From NCBI GenBank assembly GCA_937941455.1, contig CALDHM010000001.1, forward strand, positions 53,726 to 117,725: a DNA stretch of 64,000 nt. The letters run 5' to 3'. Position numbers and translations under genes: made by a program. The notes beneath the pieces are model-generated. The model saw nothing but the letters and a program-made list of their open reading frames with translations. It searched no databases and was not told the origin of the DNA. The DNA comes from an uncultured Pirellulaceae bacterium (GTDB taxonomy: Bacteria > Planctomycetota > Planctomycetia > Pirellulales > Pirellulaceae). Position 1 is the first letter of the stretch. Each line of letters starts with the position of its first letter. Positions 18,124 through 27,700 of the stretch are shown one piece after another.

Positions 18124-19221
18124 TCAGGGTCCTTGGGGTTTCGAGGGTGTCGCTCGCCAACGTTCCAACTCGCTTCGGGCCAGGTCACCCCACCGGGTGC
18201 CTGGAAATCGATCGTTGAGTTCCTGCCAAAGGCGACGAGCTTGAGCAGATTGCCCGTTATTTTGCAGTGTTGCAGCGGCTAACTGCAACCCGCTGGCTGC
18301 AGCGACCAGATTCTCTTCATGCAGGATCGGAGCTTGCAGCCACGAGAGGACCGCGTCTTCGGCTTTACCCAGGCGCAATTGGGCCTGGCCGAGGACGAGC
18401 AGGGGACCGGCACGCAGCTCGCGCGGCATGCGATCGATTTGACGTTCCCATCGTCCAAGCTGAATGGCATCGACCTCCTGAGCCTTGGTCCGCCAGAGTT
18501 GAGCCGAGGCAAGATGAGCGATGCGGCTGTCCAAATCGCGACTGAGCAGCTCGAGCGTCTTGATCGCCGCCGCACGTTCGGGGCTGGTCACTAGCCAGCT
18601 CGCCCCCAACAGTTGCAGCGGCACCACCGAAGAGTTTTGGAGTTTTTTTCCGAAATCGATCAACTCCGTTTCCAAGGGCGCGAGATCCCACGGCAGCGGT
18701 ATCGTCGCGAAATCTCGGGTGTCGGGATCGTCCTGAATCAGCGACATGAACATTTCAGCACTTTGACGGCGATCGCCTAGCACGTCGCACAGCCGAGTTT
18801 GCTGCGCGTACAGCATCCGCAACGCCCAACCCCGTGATTCGCTGGCGATGGCATTCTGCAATGCCACGCGGGCTTCGGCGAATTTTCGTTGTTTCAGCAG
18901 TTCTTCGGCCAGGGAGTAGTCCGGCGGCCAAACCGTCTGAATCTGCACAATGCGATCGTTTTTGATCGTATTGATTTGGCCGTTGTATTCCATGCGCATT
19001 TCCCCCCCCTTCCAGTCGATGATGGTCCCTTCGCGGACCACCGTGCGGGAATTGTCGGACAGGAGAACGACAACGCGGTCTTGGGAAATCGCATAGGTCT
19101 GCCAAGTGCCGCCAGCAACCGCTGCTGCGAACAGGATCGTCGCCGCAAAACGAGCCGCGATTGGGAACCATCGGCGGGCGTGGGCAGCGAGGTCGGTGTG
19201 CCGTCGATCTGAAACAGCCAA
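18124..19221 (-). CDS. Membrane-anchored repeat protein of the ExbB/ExbD operon
   Basis: I do not recognise a named family. The 365-residue protein has one N-terminal membrane helix (AATILFAAAVAGGTW, about residues 24-40). A short beta-rich segment (VVVLLSDNSRTVVREGTIIDW, residues 50-70) resembles a small SH3-like or bacterial-proteasome-type barrel. The remainder is alpha-helical repeats (KFAEARVALQNAI; AVLSWLQAPIL; ARRLWQELNDRFPG) of the TPR type, presumably periplasmic. It starts three bases after the VWA gene stop and lies 14 bases before the ExbB gene. With the large TPR-like protein it may form the envelope part of the proposed motor. Confidence 0.75.
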   Translation of the reverse strand: MAVSDRRHTDLAAHARRWFPIAARFAATILFAAAVAGGTWQTYAISQDRVVVLLSDNSRTVVREGTIIDWKGGEMRMEYNGQINTIKNDRIVQIQTVWPPDYSLAEELLKQRKFAEARVALQNAIASESRGWALRMLYAQQTRLCDVLGDRRQSAEMFMSLIQDDPDTRDFATIPLPWDLAPLETELIDFGKKLQNSSVVPLQLLGASWLVTSPERAAAIKTLELLSRDLDSRIAHLASAQLWRTKAQEVDAIQLGRWERQIDRMPRELRAGPLLVLGQAQLRLGKAEDAVLSWLQAPILHEENLVAAASGLQLAAATLQNNGQSAQARRLWQELNDRFPGTRWGDLARSELERWRATPSKPQGP

Positions 19222-19224
19222 AGT

Positions 19225-20205
19225 TCAATCCTGAAAAGTTGCCACGTTTTTGTACAAATATTGGCCACGGTGCTCGCGGGCCAGACGTTCGAAGCTGCGG
19301 TCACTGTGGGCCGACTGGGCTCCGTCGCCGAATTCCACCACATGAATCACCGCATTGCTTCGGTTCCACGAGGCGATCCGCGATAATTCCGCCGCGGTGA
19401 AACCACCCTCGGCATCCGACAGAATAAACAGCACATCGGGGCCGAACTGCAAGGCCAATTTTATCGCCTTCAGATGATTCGTCCCACCCTCGCCTCGAAT
19501 CGACTCGATAAATCGCGTCGCTTGGGCCTTCGAGGGTTCGTCGGCGAAATGGAGTTGCAGTGAGTTTCCTTTGGGGGAGAAGCAGCGGGGCTCGTGATTG
19601 TAGAGGACTAATTGAAACCGCTGGGTTGGCCCCAACGACGCCAGACTTTTGAGAAGTTCACGTTTGGCTGCCCGCAGGGGACGACCTTCGTTTCCCTCCA
19701 TGCTCCCCGAACGATCGAACATGTAGACGAACTGGTTTCCCGTCCCGGCGATTCCAAAAAACTCGATCGTCACTTCCCCACCGACCTTGCCGGAGCGGTC
19801 CTGTACGGGTCGCACCAGTGCGTCGGCGCCCGGCGTCGCATCGATCGTCTCGTCCCCGATTCCAAGATCGCGCGGGGGGGGCGGACCGACCCCTTCAAGT
19901 TGCGGCACATCGGCAGCGCGCGGCAATTCGGGGAGAGCAGTGCTTCTGGATGTGGCCTGCTCGACTCGTTCGACATCACCCTCGGTCAAATATTCAGTCG
20001 TCTCGGCTACTAATTTCACCAAGACGATACCCCCGACGCGTTGGGGGGTAACGTCCGCCCCGCGATCGAACCACGGCAACTGAATCAGAGCGATGGCCAA
20101 CAGCAACGCATGGAGCAAGGTCGAAAACAGCCACGCCGGCACCGGCGACCGCCGCTGGAGCGGTAGGATTCGCTGAAAATCGAAGACGGTATCGTCTGTC
20201 GTCAT
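19225..20205 (-). CDS. VWA-domain protein with TonB-like membrane anchor
   Basis: First gene of the six-gene operon, 326 residues. A cytoplasmic tail of about 23 residues precedes one membrane helix that contains Ser28, His32 and Leu36 in the S-x3-H-x3-L spacing TonB uses to couple to ExbB/ExbD. A Pro-rich linker follows, then a von Willebrand factor A domain from about residue 158. Its metal site is complete: D164-x-S-x-S in DRSGSM, Thr in GEGGTNHL and Asp in LSDAEGG. The VWA domain should face the periplasm. The arrangement suggests that the ExbB/ExbD motor pulls or rotates a metal-dependent adhesion domain. This is inference; the motifs are directly visible. Confidence 0.88.
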   Translation of the reverse strand: MTTDDTVFDFQRILPLQRRSPVPAWLFSTLLHALLLAIALIQLPWFDRGADVTPQRVGGIVLVKLVAETTEYLTEGDVERVEQATSRSTALPELPRAADVPQLEGVGPPPPRDLGIGDETIDATPGADALVRPVQDRSGKVGGEVTIEFFGIAGTGNQFVYMFDRSGSMEGNEGRPLRAAKRELLKSLASLGPTQRFQLVLYNHEPRCFSPKGNSLQLHFADEPSKAQATRFIESIRGEGGTNHLKAIKLALQFGPDVLFILSDAEGGFTAAELSRIASWNRSNAVIHVVEFGDGAQSAHSDRSFERLAREHRGQYLYKNVATFQD

Positions 20206-20627
20206 GAACCTACCCTACGCGCCGTGGCTGCGCAAGCCGATGTGTGATGAAACTCCGCCGCGAAATGCGAGCTGCTGTGTCAGGCGATAGCCCGAACGCA
20301 CTCGGCGGCTTTGCCGTTTATGAATCTTACGCCAAATCTCCCCGCCGCGGCCACCAGCGGCCAAAAATCAAATGTCAGGAGGCCCGTGGCAAGGTAGGGA
20401 GTTGCGGTTGGGCGTTTGAAAACTAGGCACCTTCACCGACTTTGCCTTGCGACGGCCCACACATCGCGATTGCACGCCTCCGGCCCATGGATCGCCCGCC
20501 AGCATCTGCCTGCAGCGGCGGCAGAAAATTTTTCAAGTTTTTTGGCGGCTGGACCAAAGGTGTCGGCAGGGGGGCAGATCATGACAGCGTGGAATCCATT
20601 TCACGAATGTTCAGAAGGAAGCCCCCC
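20206..20627. other. Intergenic region upstream of the VWA operon
   Basis: This 420-base gap separates divergent genes and should hold the promoter of the minus-strand VWA/ExbB operon. I see no gene and no clear regulatory site. An AGAAGGAAG ribosome-binding site at 20613-20621 belongs to the small plus-strand gene. Confidence 0.4.
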
Positions 20628-20897
20628 ATGACAACGACTTTGCATGCACCTCAATTTTCCGCTGCGAAACCCCGGTCCGGTCTCTGCGCGATCGGCGATT
20701 TGGCTCACCGTTTGATTCGTCTCTATGAATTGCAGAACGACTGGGTGGAGCGGGCGTCGCAGCGGACTGCTTCTCAACAACGTCCCGGTTCGCCGCAACG
20801 ACCACGGCGCACGTCGACCGAACAAAAAGTCCCCCCGATGCTAATCCCCGCAGAGCCACGTCAGGCGACGTTCGCGTTCTACGATTGCGAAGTCTGA
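20628..20897 (+). CDS. Small hypothetical protein (89 residues)
   Basis: The ATG at 20628 follows a good AGAAGGAAG ribosome-binding site by six bases, which supports a real gene and fixes the start. The protein has a helical core (AIGDLAHRLIRLYELQNDWVE) and a Pro/Gln/Arg-rich C-terminal region that looks disordered. No membrane segment or known motif is visible, and I do not recognise a family. It is isolated between the VWA operon and the acyltransferase gene. The good ribosome-binding site is the main argument for it. Confidence 0.5.
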   Translation: MTTTLHAPQFSAAKPRSGLCAIGDLAHRLIRLYELQNDWVERASQRTASQQRPGSPQRPRRTSTEQKVPPMLIPAEPRQATFAFYDCEV

Positions 20898-21086
20898 ACA
20901 AGTTTGCCCGTCCGCAGCAGCGGCACGATTGCCACCCAGTTGGTAGGCCGATGAACTACGTCGGAACCAACCGGCCATCACCGCCGATTACGTCGTGTCG
21001 TAGAAGCGGCCATTGATTGGACGAATACTTGGCTGTTTCGTCCCAGGGTGTGTCCGTGGGCTCCAAATCGCTCGAGGGAAGGGGGG

Positions 21087-22808
21087 TCATTGAAAGGCGT
21101 CCGACAAATCGATTGCCTTTCCCGTCACGATGTCAAAAACGTCGAGCCGATAGTTTTTCATGCTGCGCGGCCCGGATTCCACGAAGCTTGCCCGAGCTTT
21201 ATCCGAGAAGAAGCCAATGCCGACCTTGCGTCCCCCCTTGAGTTGTTCTGGCCGCAGTGTCACTTCGTCGAGGACGATCGTGAATGGTCGGACAGAGCGA
21301 AATTTTTCGAGTTCTCCTTTGGCTTGGCGGATCACTTGGTCGTGTTCGTCCACGATATGGACAAAACGATGCCGGCTAGCGCCAGGCAGGGTCTCCCAGA
21401 GCATGCGCAGGTACAGCGTGCCGTTGCGGCGGTATTCGACATCGCACTGTAGAAGTCTGGCTTCGTTGCGAAAAACGATGCCTCGATTGGCAACGGCATA
21501 GCCGATTTGTTTTCGCGGTGCCTCGGAGTTTTCGATCATCGATCGCCCCAGGTCGATCCGCAGCATCCAGATCCCCAAGACAACGGCCAGCACCGCGGCG
21601 ATGCCGATTCCCTGCCGCCAAAAATCTCCCGGAACTTTCCGGAGGGTTTGCCAGACCTTCGACCAATCACCGCGAAACGCCGCGACAATGCCGGTGCGAT
21701 AGGGGACTTCGATGAGCGTGTACAGCAGTGAAGAAATCCCCAACGACACCAGCAGTGCGGCAACGACGTATAGCACGGGCGAATACCAGTCGAGCCGAAA
21801 CAATTGGTTTAGCACAATGTAGTGGACCATGTAGAACGAGTAGCTGATTTCACCCAGATAGACGATAAATGGCCGCGAGATCAAGTAGCTGATCGGACCC
21901 CGCGACCAAGCGAAGACCCAGATGATCACGACCGCGCCGGGCGCCAGCCCCGCCCCCTTGGCCAACCAAACTCCGGTCGAAGTCCATTGAAAGGCCGTCG
22001 TGTAATGCGGGAAAAATCCCGACCGCGGCGTGAAAAATCCTGCGTTCGCGTTCAAGGTTACCAGCCACGCCATCAAACCCAGGGCCGCCAGTTCGAAGGT
22101 CCCGTGACTCCAGGGGGGCAGACGATCGAGCGGACGATGCCACCCCAACGAATAGGCGTGTGCGGTCATCATTCCCGACGCAAACTCCAGCAATCGAAAC
22201 AGAGGGTGACAGTAAACGACGGTGAATACCAGGCGATGTTGCTCGGGCGAACTGGGGTTGATGAGAACCAGTCCGACAGCGGTCAACGCCGCAATAGCGA
22301 GATAAGCGACGGCAAAGCGCTTGCGACCGAGCAGCAGCAACCAGGGGAACGCTAGATAAAAGCCAAATTCCGTGGAGATGCTCCAGGCGACGCCGTTGAA
22401 GTCCATCGGCCAGGATTCGAGCGGCACCCAGCTTTGGACCAGCAACAGGTGGCCAAGCAGCTTCGGTGTCAAATCCGGATAGTACTGGTATTTGGATTGA
22501 TACAGAAAAACGAAGGCGATCGCCAAGACGAACACATGCAGCGGCCAAATCCTGGCAAAGCGCGTCACATAAAACATCGCCACCCCGCCACTTGTCAATC
22601 GCCGTTCGTACACGTATGTCAGGATAAACCCGGACAGGACAAAGAAGAAACTTACGGCCCCGCCGGAAATGATCCAAAAATCCGAACGGCCATAGAGATG
22701 CATCAAGGCGTGATACAAAAACACCCCAAACGCCGCAAAGAATCGCAGCCCGGTCAAAGCATCCAACGAGGGAACTGAGGACTTCTCGGAATTCGAATTA
22801 ATGATCAT
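21087..22808 (-). CDS. Membrane-bound O-acyltransferase (acyltransferase 3 family, OafA type)
   Basis: This 573-residue polytopic protein probably transfers acyl groups to a surface carbohydrate or lipid. The N-terminus after a short tail reads SLDALTGLRFFAAFGVFLYHA, containing the family's conserved R and H. GAVSFFFVLSGFIL follows, then about ten membrane helices up to residue 435. The last 140 residues are soluble, beta-rich and outside the acyltransferase core, where OafA relatives sometimes carry an SGNH domain; no SGNH motif is visible here. Membrane helices are strongly hydrophobic and spaced regularly. It follows a small membrane protein gene by 48 bases, possibly as an operon. Confidence 0.9.
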   Translation of the reverse strand: MIINSNSEKSSVPSLDALTGLRFFAAFGVFLYHALMHLYGRSDFWIISGGAVSFFFVLSGFILTYVYERRLTSGGVAMFYVTRFARIWPLHVFVLAIAFVFLYQSKYQYYPDLTPKLLGHLLLVQSWVPLESWPMDFNGVAWSISTEFGFYLAFPWLLLLGRKRFAVAYLAIAALTAVGLVLINPSSPEQHRLVFTVVYCHPLFRLLEFASGMMTAHAYSLGWHRPLDRLPPWSHGTFELAALGLMAWLVTLNANAGFFTPRSGFFPHYTTAFQWTSTGVWLAKGAGLAPGAVVIIWVFAWSRGPISYLISRPFIVYLGEISYSFYMVHYIVLNQLFRLDWYSPVLYVVAALLVSLGISSLLYTLIEVPYRTGIVAAFRGDWSKVWQTLRKVPGDFWRQGIGIAAVLAVVLGIWMLRIDLGRSMIENSEAPRKQIGYAVANRGIVFRNEARLLQCDVEYRRNGTLYLRMLWETLPGASRHRFVHIVDEHDQVIRQAKGELEKFRSVRPFTIVLDEVTLRPEQLKGGRKVGIGFFSDKARASFVESGPRSMKNYRLDVFDIVTGKAIDLSDAFQ

Positions 22809-22856
22809 GTTCCGCGGTCCGAAAGTTGTTGGGCTCCGCCCGGGAGCGTACGAGTG

Positions 22857-23216
22857 TTATCGTTGCCGCCAGCGGCCGTACATCCCCGCGTCGGAGGAGG
22901 TCACTGGATCGTTATCCTGAACCGGGATTCCCGTAGCATTCCGAGGAATCCAAAACTGGGGGGAGTCTCGACCGAGGTCCGCAGCACTCGACTGCAAGTC
23001 GGCCTGGCGGATCGTCTGTGATTCGGTTTCTTTCGTCGCGTGTCCGCCACGAAAACGTTGTTCAAAAATACGATCGACGAAACCAGGAAAGAAGATGCAT
23101 AGCAGCGCGAGGGCCAGCGACACGATCCCGACGAGTTCCATGCTCGAGAGACGGACTCGCTTCAGGTTCAACCGCGGCAACTTCCTGCGGGTCGATCGTT
23201 TCCTTTTACGAAGCAT
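22857..23216 (-). CDS. Small single-pass membrane protein upstream of acyltransferase
   Basis: This 119-residue protein has a very basic N-terminus (RKRKRSTRRK) and one membrane helix at about residues 27-48 (LVGIVSLALALLCIFFPGFV). A polar C-terminal tail has no recognised motif. The positive-inside pattern would place the N-terminus in the cytoplasm. It precedes the acyltransferase gene by 48 bases on the same strand and may be cotranscribed. I do not recognise a family, and support is moderate because it is short. Confidence 0.5.
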   Translation of the reverse strand: MLRKRKRSTRRKLPRLNLKRVRLSSMELVGIVSLALALLCIFFPGFVDRIFEQRFRGGHATKETESQTIRQADLQSSAADLGRDSPQFWIPRNATGIPVQDNDPVTSSDAGMYGRWRQR

Positions 23217-23851
23217 CGTCAGTGTGCCAATATTTGAATTTCTGAAAATTCCGACCGGCCCGATCTCCGATCCGATTTCGACGAACCAATTTCAAAACCC
23301 AAAAGCGTCACTCGCAGCGTCGGTCCGCGCCGATCGTCTTGCCGGTATTTCGGTGCTGGATTTTTGCCGCCGCTGCCGGCGCGTCGGCCAAGCCATCTGG
23401 GCGCGCCGGCCGGGTACGGAGGACCTGCCGCCGCTGCGTGATTGTCCCGGAGTCCCGACATGCCAAGCCCCTCTGCTTGCAGGGGAGCTGAAAGCATGGT
23501 GGATTGGCCTTGTGCTTTTTCACGATTAAGAATTAGGCTTGCCGTCATCGTGGCTCGTTTTTTTCGGGGCGAGGATTTGCCTCGCGTACGAAAATCAAGA
23601 GCATTCGCTACCCGAAAACTCGATTGTGCCAAAGCACAGTGCTTTTGTGATACCGGACCAATTGACCCGCGGTTTTTATTCAGGTTGTCGACCCGTTTTC
23701 GCGAAATCTGCTAGGCTTTGTCCCTAAACCATGAGCGCCGCGGCGCGTTAGCGTCCAGTTTTCGCGAGAACGCGGGCTAGTGCCTTGCGGCTGACGGGTT
23801 TTGGGACCAAGCCGTGAATTTCCGACGATATCACGAATCTGACTCGCCTGA
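23217..23851. other. Intergenic region holding one dispersed repeat
   Basis: Apart from a repeat copy at 23711-23813 I see no gene. A weak hairpin (CCCCT ... AGGGG) lies near 23467-23485. The helicase gene starts at 23852 without a clear ribosome-binding site. Confidence 0.4.
23711..23813 (+). repeat. Dispersed ~100-bp intergenic repeat, copy A
   Basis: The copy begins CTAGGCTTTGTCCC and ends GGGACCAAGCC, which are imperfect inverted ends. The middle holds TTTTCGCGAGAAC and GGGCTAGTGCC, shared with copies at 39371 and 50031. It carries no coding sequence and lies 39 bases before the helicase gene. Confidence 0.75.
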
Positions 23852-26350
23852 ATGACCGCGCAAGATAAATTGAATTCGCTACCGGAACAAGCTCAACGAG
23901 ATGCTATCGCTCAGCGGTATTTCGATCAGCTGCCATTTCCACCGTACCCGGTCCAAGAGGACGCTCTGCTGGCGTGGTTCACCGAAGATCAAGGGGTGAT
24001 GGTTTGCGCTCCGACCGGGACCGGCAAGACCTTGATCGCCGAGGCGGCGATTTTCGAGGCGTTGCATCTGGGGCGAACCGCCTATTACACGACGCCGCTG
24101 ATCGCGCTCACCGACCAGAAATTTCGCGAGTTGCAGGCCGTGGCCGCCCGCTGGGGCTTTCATCCGGATGATGTCGGGATGGCGACTGGCAATCGCAAGG
24201 TGAATCCACAAGCGAAAATCCAGGTTGTCGTCGCCGAGATTTTGCTTAATCGCTTGCTGCACCGCGAGGCGTTCGACTTCAGCGACGTGTGGGCCGTCGT
24301 CATGGACGAATTTCACAGCTTCAACGATATCGAACGAGGGATCGTGTGGGAGTTCGGATTGGGCTTGTTGCCCAAAACCGTGCGCACGCTGCTGCTATCG
24401 GCCACCGTTGGAAACGCGTATGCCTTCAGTCGCTGGCTGGAGACCCGGCATGACCGCCGTCTGAAATTGGTCGAAAGTTTCGATCGCAAGGTCCCGCTCA
24501 CCTATCAGTGGGTGCCCGACCTGCTCCTCGACGAGTTGATCGAACAGATGTATGCAGCCGAGGGGGAGGGGAGACTGACGCCGGCGCTGGTGTTCTGCTT
24601 CAACCGCGAGCAATGTTGGACCGTGGCCGAATTGCTCAAGGGCAAACGTGTTGTCGACGCACCGCAGCAAAAGGCCCTGGCGGCCGAATTGGAACAGTAT
24701 GACTGGAGCAAAGGGGCAGGGCCCAAGCTCAAGCAAATTTTAATCCGTGGCATTGGCGTCCATCATGCTGGGGTCATGCCCAAATATCGCCGCATCGTGG
24801 AAGATCTTTTCCAGAAGAAACTACTGAGTGTCTGCGTCTGCACCGAAACCCTGGCGGCCGGAATCAACCTTCCCGCCCGCAGCGTGGTTCTGCCCACGCT
24901 GGTCAAAGGTCCGCCTCGGAAGGAAAAGCTGATCGACGCCGCCTCTGCACAGCAAATGTTCGGGCGGGCCGGGCGGCCGCAATTCGACACGCAGGGCTTC
25001 GTCTTCGCCCTTGCTCCCGAGGACGATGTTCGAATTCTCAAATTTCAGGAACGTCTCGACCAAATTCCCGAGGATACCAAGGACCCATTGCTGATCCGCA
25101 AACGGAAGGAATTGAAAAAGAAGGCCCCCAGGCGTCGCGATGGGATCGTCTACTGGAACGAGGCTCAATTTCAACAACTCGTCACTGGCAAACCGGCAGA
25201 TCTGGAAAGTCGCGGCCCGTTAACGTGGCGATTGCTGGCCTACATTCTCGACGCGTCCCCTGACGTCGACTTGTTGCGACAGCTCTTGGCCAAACGCCTT
25301 CTGAAGCACGGTTCGGTCGACCAGGCCGAACGACAACTCTATCGGATGCTCAAAATCCTGCATACCGCGGGCTATGTCGAACTCGAGCCGAAACCGCCCG
25401 TTGCCGAGTTCGGCCAAACTGAACAGACCGCTTTGCCCGACGTAACGATCGGTAACGACTCGCAGCAAACTTCGTCCCCCGAAATCACTCCATCGGCTCC
25501 TCCCCGACTCGCTCTCGATTTGGGCCAACGGCAACGTGGGTCGTCCACCACCAACGCCAACACCGCCCCGGCGGTGGCCGGCAATCGACAGGCCAAATCC
25601 GCCGGGTCGGGGGGTGCCATCTCCGCGGCAGAATCCTACCGCCCGCGCCTAGCGCGACCTACCGAACGGTTGCCCTCGCTGGTTCGACTCAAGGGGGTTC
25701 ATCCCCTCTACGCCGTCTATTTGATGAACCACCTCGGGATCGCCGATCGCAAGGAAAAGCTACAAGCGTTCGAAAGCCTGCTTGAATTGCCCGCCTCGCT
25801 CGGTCGAGTGGTCGATGTCCCTGGACCAGACGAATTACCGCCGGGTCCGCTGGCCGCGACGCGGCTTGATCCGCTGCTGCTGCGCCTGGGCTTGGCCACT
25901 ATCGATGAGCTGAACGGTCCAGCTGCCGATGAAGATCCCCGAGATTGGCGGGATCGCTTCGAGGACGGTCCCCCGCGAATCCTGACCCTCGCCCACAAAC
26001 TCCAGCGTTTGTTCCAAGCGGATTTTCCCGGCGTGGACGATTTGAAGGTGCGGCCCTGTTGGGTGGCTGGGGAGGTCCTAGAATTCGGTGGCGATTTTAA
26101 TCACTACATCACCAGCAAGGGGCTGCAGAAGCAGGAGGGGATGATCTATCGCCACTTGCTCCGCTGCGTGCTGCTGATCGATGAATTCGCCATGTTGTGC
26201 CCCGCCGATCAGGACCAGGGGGAGTGGCAAGATGAACTGGGCGACCTCGCCTACGCGCTCGAGCAGACTTGCCGCCAAGCCGATCCGGCGAGCACCGACG
26301 TGTGGCTCGAAGAGGCTCGCCAAAATGCCGGAGGCGACGAGCTGATTTAA
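23852..26350 (+). CDS. DEAD/DEAH-box (Ski2-like) helicase
   Basis: ATP-dependent nucleic-acid helicase of 832 residues. Motif I is APTGTGKT (about residues 53-60), motif II is the DEFH box (VVMDEFHSF), motif III is SAT (LLLSATVG) and motif VI is QMFGRAGRPQFD. The order matches the Ski2-like superfamily 2 group. IGVHHAGVMPKYR and ETLAAGINLPARSVV are typical of that group. The last 330 residues include a low-complexity linker (about residues 530-600) and a unique helical C-terminal region. It may unwind RNA or DNA; the biological role cannot be read from context. No operon partner is obvious, and it lies 309 bases before the metallopeptidase gene. Confidence 0.92.
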   Translation: MTAQDKLNSLPEQAQRDAIAQRYFDQLPFPPYPVQEDALLAWFTEDQGVMVCAPTGTGKTLIAEAAIFEALHLGRTAYYTTPLIALTDQKFRELQAVAARWGFHPDDVGMATGNRKVNPQAKIQVVVAEILLNRLLHREAFDFSDVWAVVMDEFHSFNDIERGIVWEFGLGLLPKTVRTLLLSATVGNAYAFSRWLETRHDRRLKLVESFDRKVPLTYQWVPDLLLDELIEQMYAAEGEGRLTPALVFCFNREQCWTVAELLKGKRVVDAPQQKALAAELEQYDWSKGAGPKLKQILIRGIGVHHAGVMPKYRRIVEDLFQKKLLSVCVCTETLAAGINLPARSVVLPTLVKGPPRKEKLIDAASAQQMFGRAGRPQFDTQGFVFALAPEDDVRILKFQERLDQIPEDTKDPLLIRKRKELKKKAPRRRDGIVYWNEAQFQQLVTGKPADLESRGPLTWRLLAYILDASPDVDLLRQLLAKRLLKHGSVDQAERQLYRMLKILHTAGYVELEPKPPVAEFGQTEQTALPDVTIGNDSQQTSSPEITPSAPPRLALDLGQRQRGSSTTNANTAPAVAGNRQAKSAGSGGAISAAESYRPRLARPTERLPSLVRLKGVHPLYAVYLMNHLGIADRKEKLQAFESLLELPASLGRVVDVPGPDELPPGPLAATRLDPLLLRLGLATIDELNGPAADEDPRDWRDRFEDGPPRILTLAHKLQRLFQADFPGVDDLKVRPCWVAGEVLEFGGDFNHYITSKGLQKQEGMIYRHLLRCVLLIDEFAMLCPADQDQGEWQDELGDLAYALEQTCRQADPASTDVWLEEARQNAGGDELI

Positions 26351-26659
26351 CCGCCGTTCTCAACCTTGCCGCATTCTCGAAAAAGGGGTTGCCGATCCGA
26401 CGATCAGCTAGTAGGGTTATGGAGTGCCGTCGAGGAGAACTGCAACGAGTGCTGTCGTAAACCTTAACTTTCGGCTTGGCGAAATTAACAGTCGGTGGTG
26501 AGCTCCGCTAGTTTTCCCCATCCGACGAGGCAAACGACCAGCGAATCAGTAGTTGGCAGAATCCCTTGGCGCTTCTCCCGCAGCGGAAATTGGACTGCCG
26601 GCAAGTCTGCCTGAGCGGCTTCCCATCAATGTGACTTCTTTCAATATCGACCCCCAGAC
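26351..26659. other. Intergenic region, no feature seen
   Basis: These 309 bases between the helicase and the predicted metallopeptidase contain no convincing gene, hairpin or repeat copy. Confidence 0.4.
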
Positions 26660-27700
26660 GTGGCTGCTAAAACAAGGAAACTGACTGGTCCGCGACAACT
26701 CGAACGTATGTCCGATGCGGAATTGCTCGAGGTGCGCATGTGCGATTTGAATCTATCACTCAAGAACTCATTTCTCGCGCCGCGGCTACGGCAGTTGTCG
26801 GACGAACTTGCCGAACGCGGACTTGCGTTTCGTCCTCATGTCTGGTTTTCCGACGAGTGGTTTTCGCCCGATGGCGTCCCCGGCATCGCCATCCCGTTTT
26901 ATCTAGGGCATCCCCGCCTGATGCGGCTGGAACGGAATCAAATGCTCGATGTCGAAGGGGGAACCAGTGAATGGTGCATGAAAATTCTGCGGCATGAGGC
27001 TGGTCACGCGATCGATACGGCTTACCGGCTGCGGCGCCGCAAATCGTATCGCGAGGTTTTCGGCAGGGTTTCGACTCCTTACCCGTCATACTATCGACCG
27101 AAGCCCTATAGCCGGGATTTCGTCTTGCATCTCGACATGTGGTATTCGCAGAGTCATCCCACCGAGGATTTCGCCGAGACCTTCGCCGTTTGGTTGCGGC
27201 CGCGGTCGCGCTGGCGGGCCCAGTACAAGGATTGGCCGGCGCTGGCCAAGCTGGAGTATGTCAACGAAACGATGGCCGGATTGACCAGCCAAAAACCGCT
27301 CGTGCGGACGCGGGTCTGCATCGATCCGCTCAGTTCACTCACCAAGACCCTCGGCGAGCATTACCGACAGCGGCGGCAACACTACAGCGTCGATTATCCG
27401 AGTTTTTACGATCGGGATCTGAAACGCATCTTTAGCGATCGCCCGGAGGCCCAGGGCAACCCGACGGCGGCCATGTTTCTCCGCAAAATACGGCGGGAAT
27501 TGCGGCGATGCGTCTCAAAATGGACGGCCGAAAACCAATACACCATCGATCAGGTTCTCTCAGAGATGATCGATCGCTCCCGCGATTTGAAGTTGCGCTT
27601 GGCACGGAGCGAGGATGAGACGAAGCAGGATATGATGGTCTTGCTGACGGTTCAGACGATGAACTTTTTGCACGAAGGATACCATCGGGTCGCCCTATGA
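26660..27700 (+). CDS. Predicted zinc metallopeptidase coupled to an ATP-grasp ligase
   Basis: A soluble 346-residue protein with a zinc-binding HEAGH motif at residues 112-116 (KILRHEAGHAIDTAY). About 52 residues on comes the acidic segment HPTEDFAETFAVWL with a likely third ligand or structural Glu. No signal peptide is present, so it acts in the cytoplasm. I do not recognise a close named family, but this is the form of putative zinc-binding metallopeptidases. The GTG start at 26660 lacks a clear ribosome-binding site; an ATG at 26708 is possible. Its stop overlaps the ATP-grasp gene by four bases, strongly suggesting a joint function in making or processing a peptide-like substrate. Confidence 0.75.
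   Translation: MAAKTRKLTGPRQLERMSDAELLEVRMCDLNLSLKNSFLAPRLRQLSDELAERGLAFRPHVWFSDEWFSPDGVPGIAIPFYLGHPRLMRLERNQMLDVEGGTSEWCMKILRHEAGHAIDTAYRLRRRKSYREVFGRVSTPYPSYYRPKPYSRDFVLHLDMWYSQSHPTEDFAETFAVWLRPRSRWRAQYKDWPALAKLEYVNETMAGLTSQKPLVRTRVCIDPLSSLTKTLGEHYRQRRQHYSVDYPSFYDRDLKRIFSDRPEAQGNPTAAMFLRKIRRELRRCVSKWTAENQYTIDQVLSEMIDRSRDLKLRLARSEDETKQDMMVLLTVQTMNFLHEGYHRVAL

Noticed and set aside
19225..20205. Reading of the VWA protein as a classical TonB
   Set aside because: No C-terminal TonB domain is present; only the membrane helix is TonB-like, while the rest is a VWA domain.
23219..23632. 137-codon minus-strand frame upstream of the helicase gene
   Set aside because: It is Arg/Gly/Pro-rich without domain or ribosome-binding site, and lies in a region that otherwise looks intergenic.
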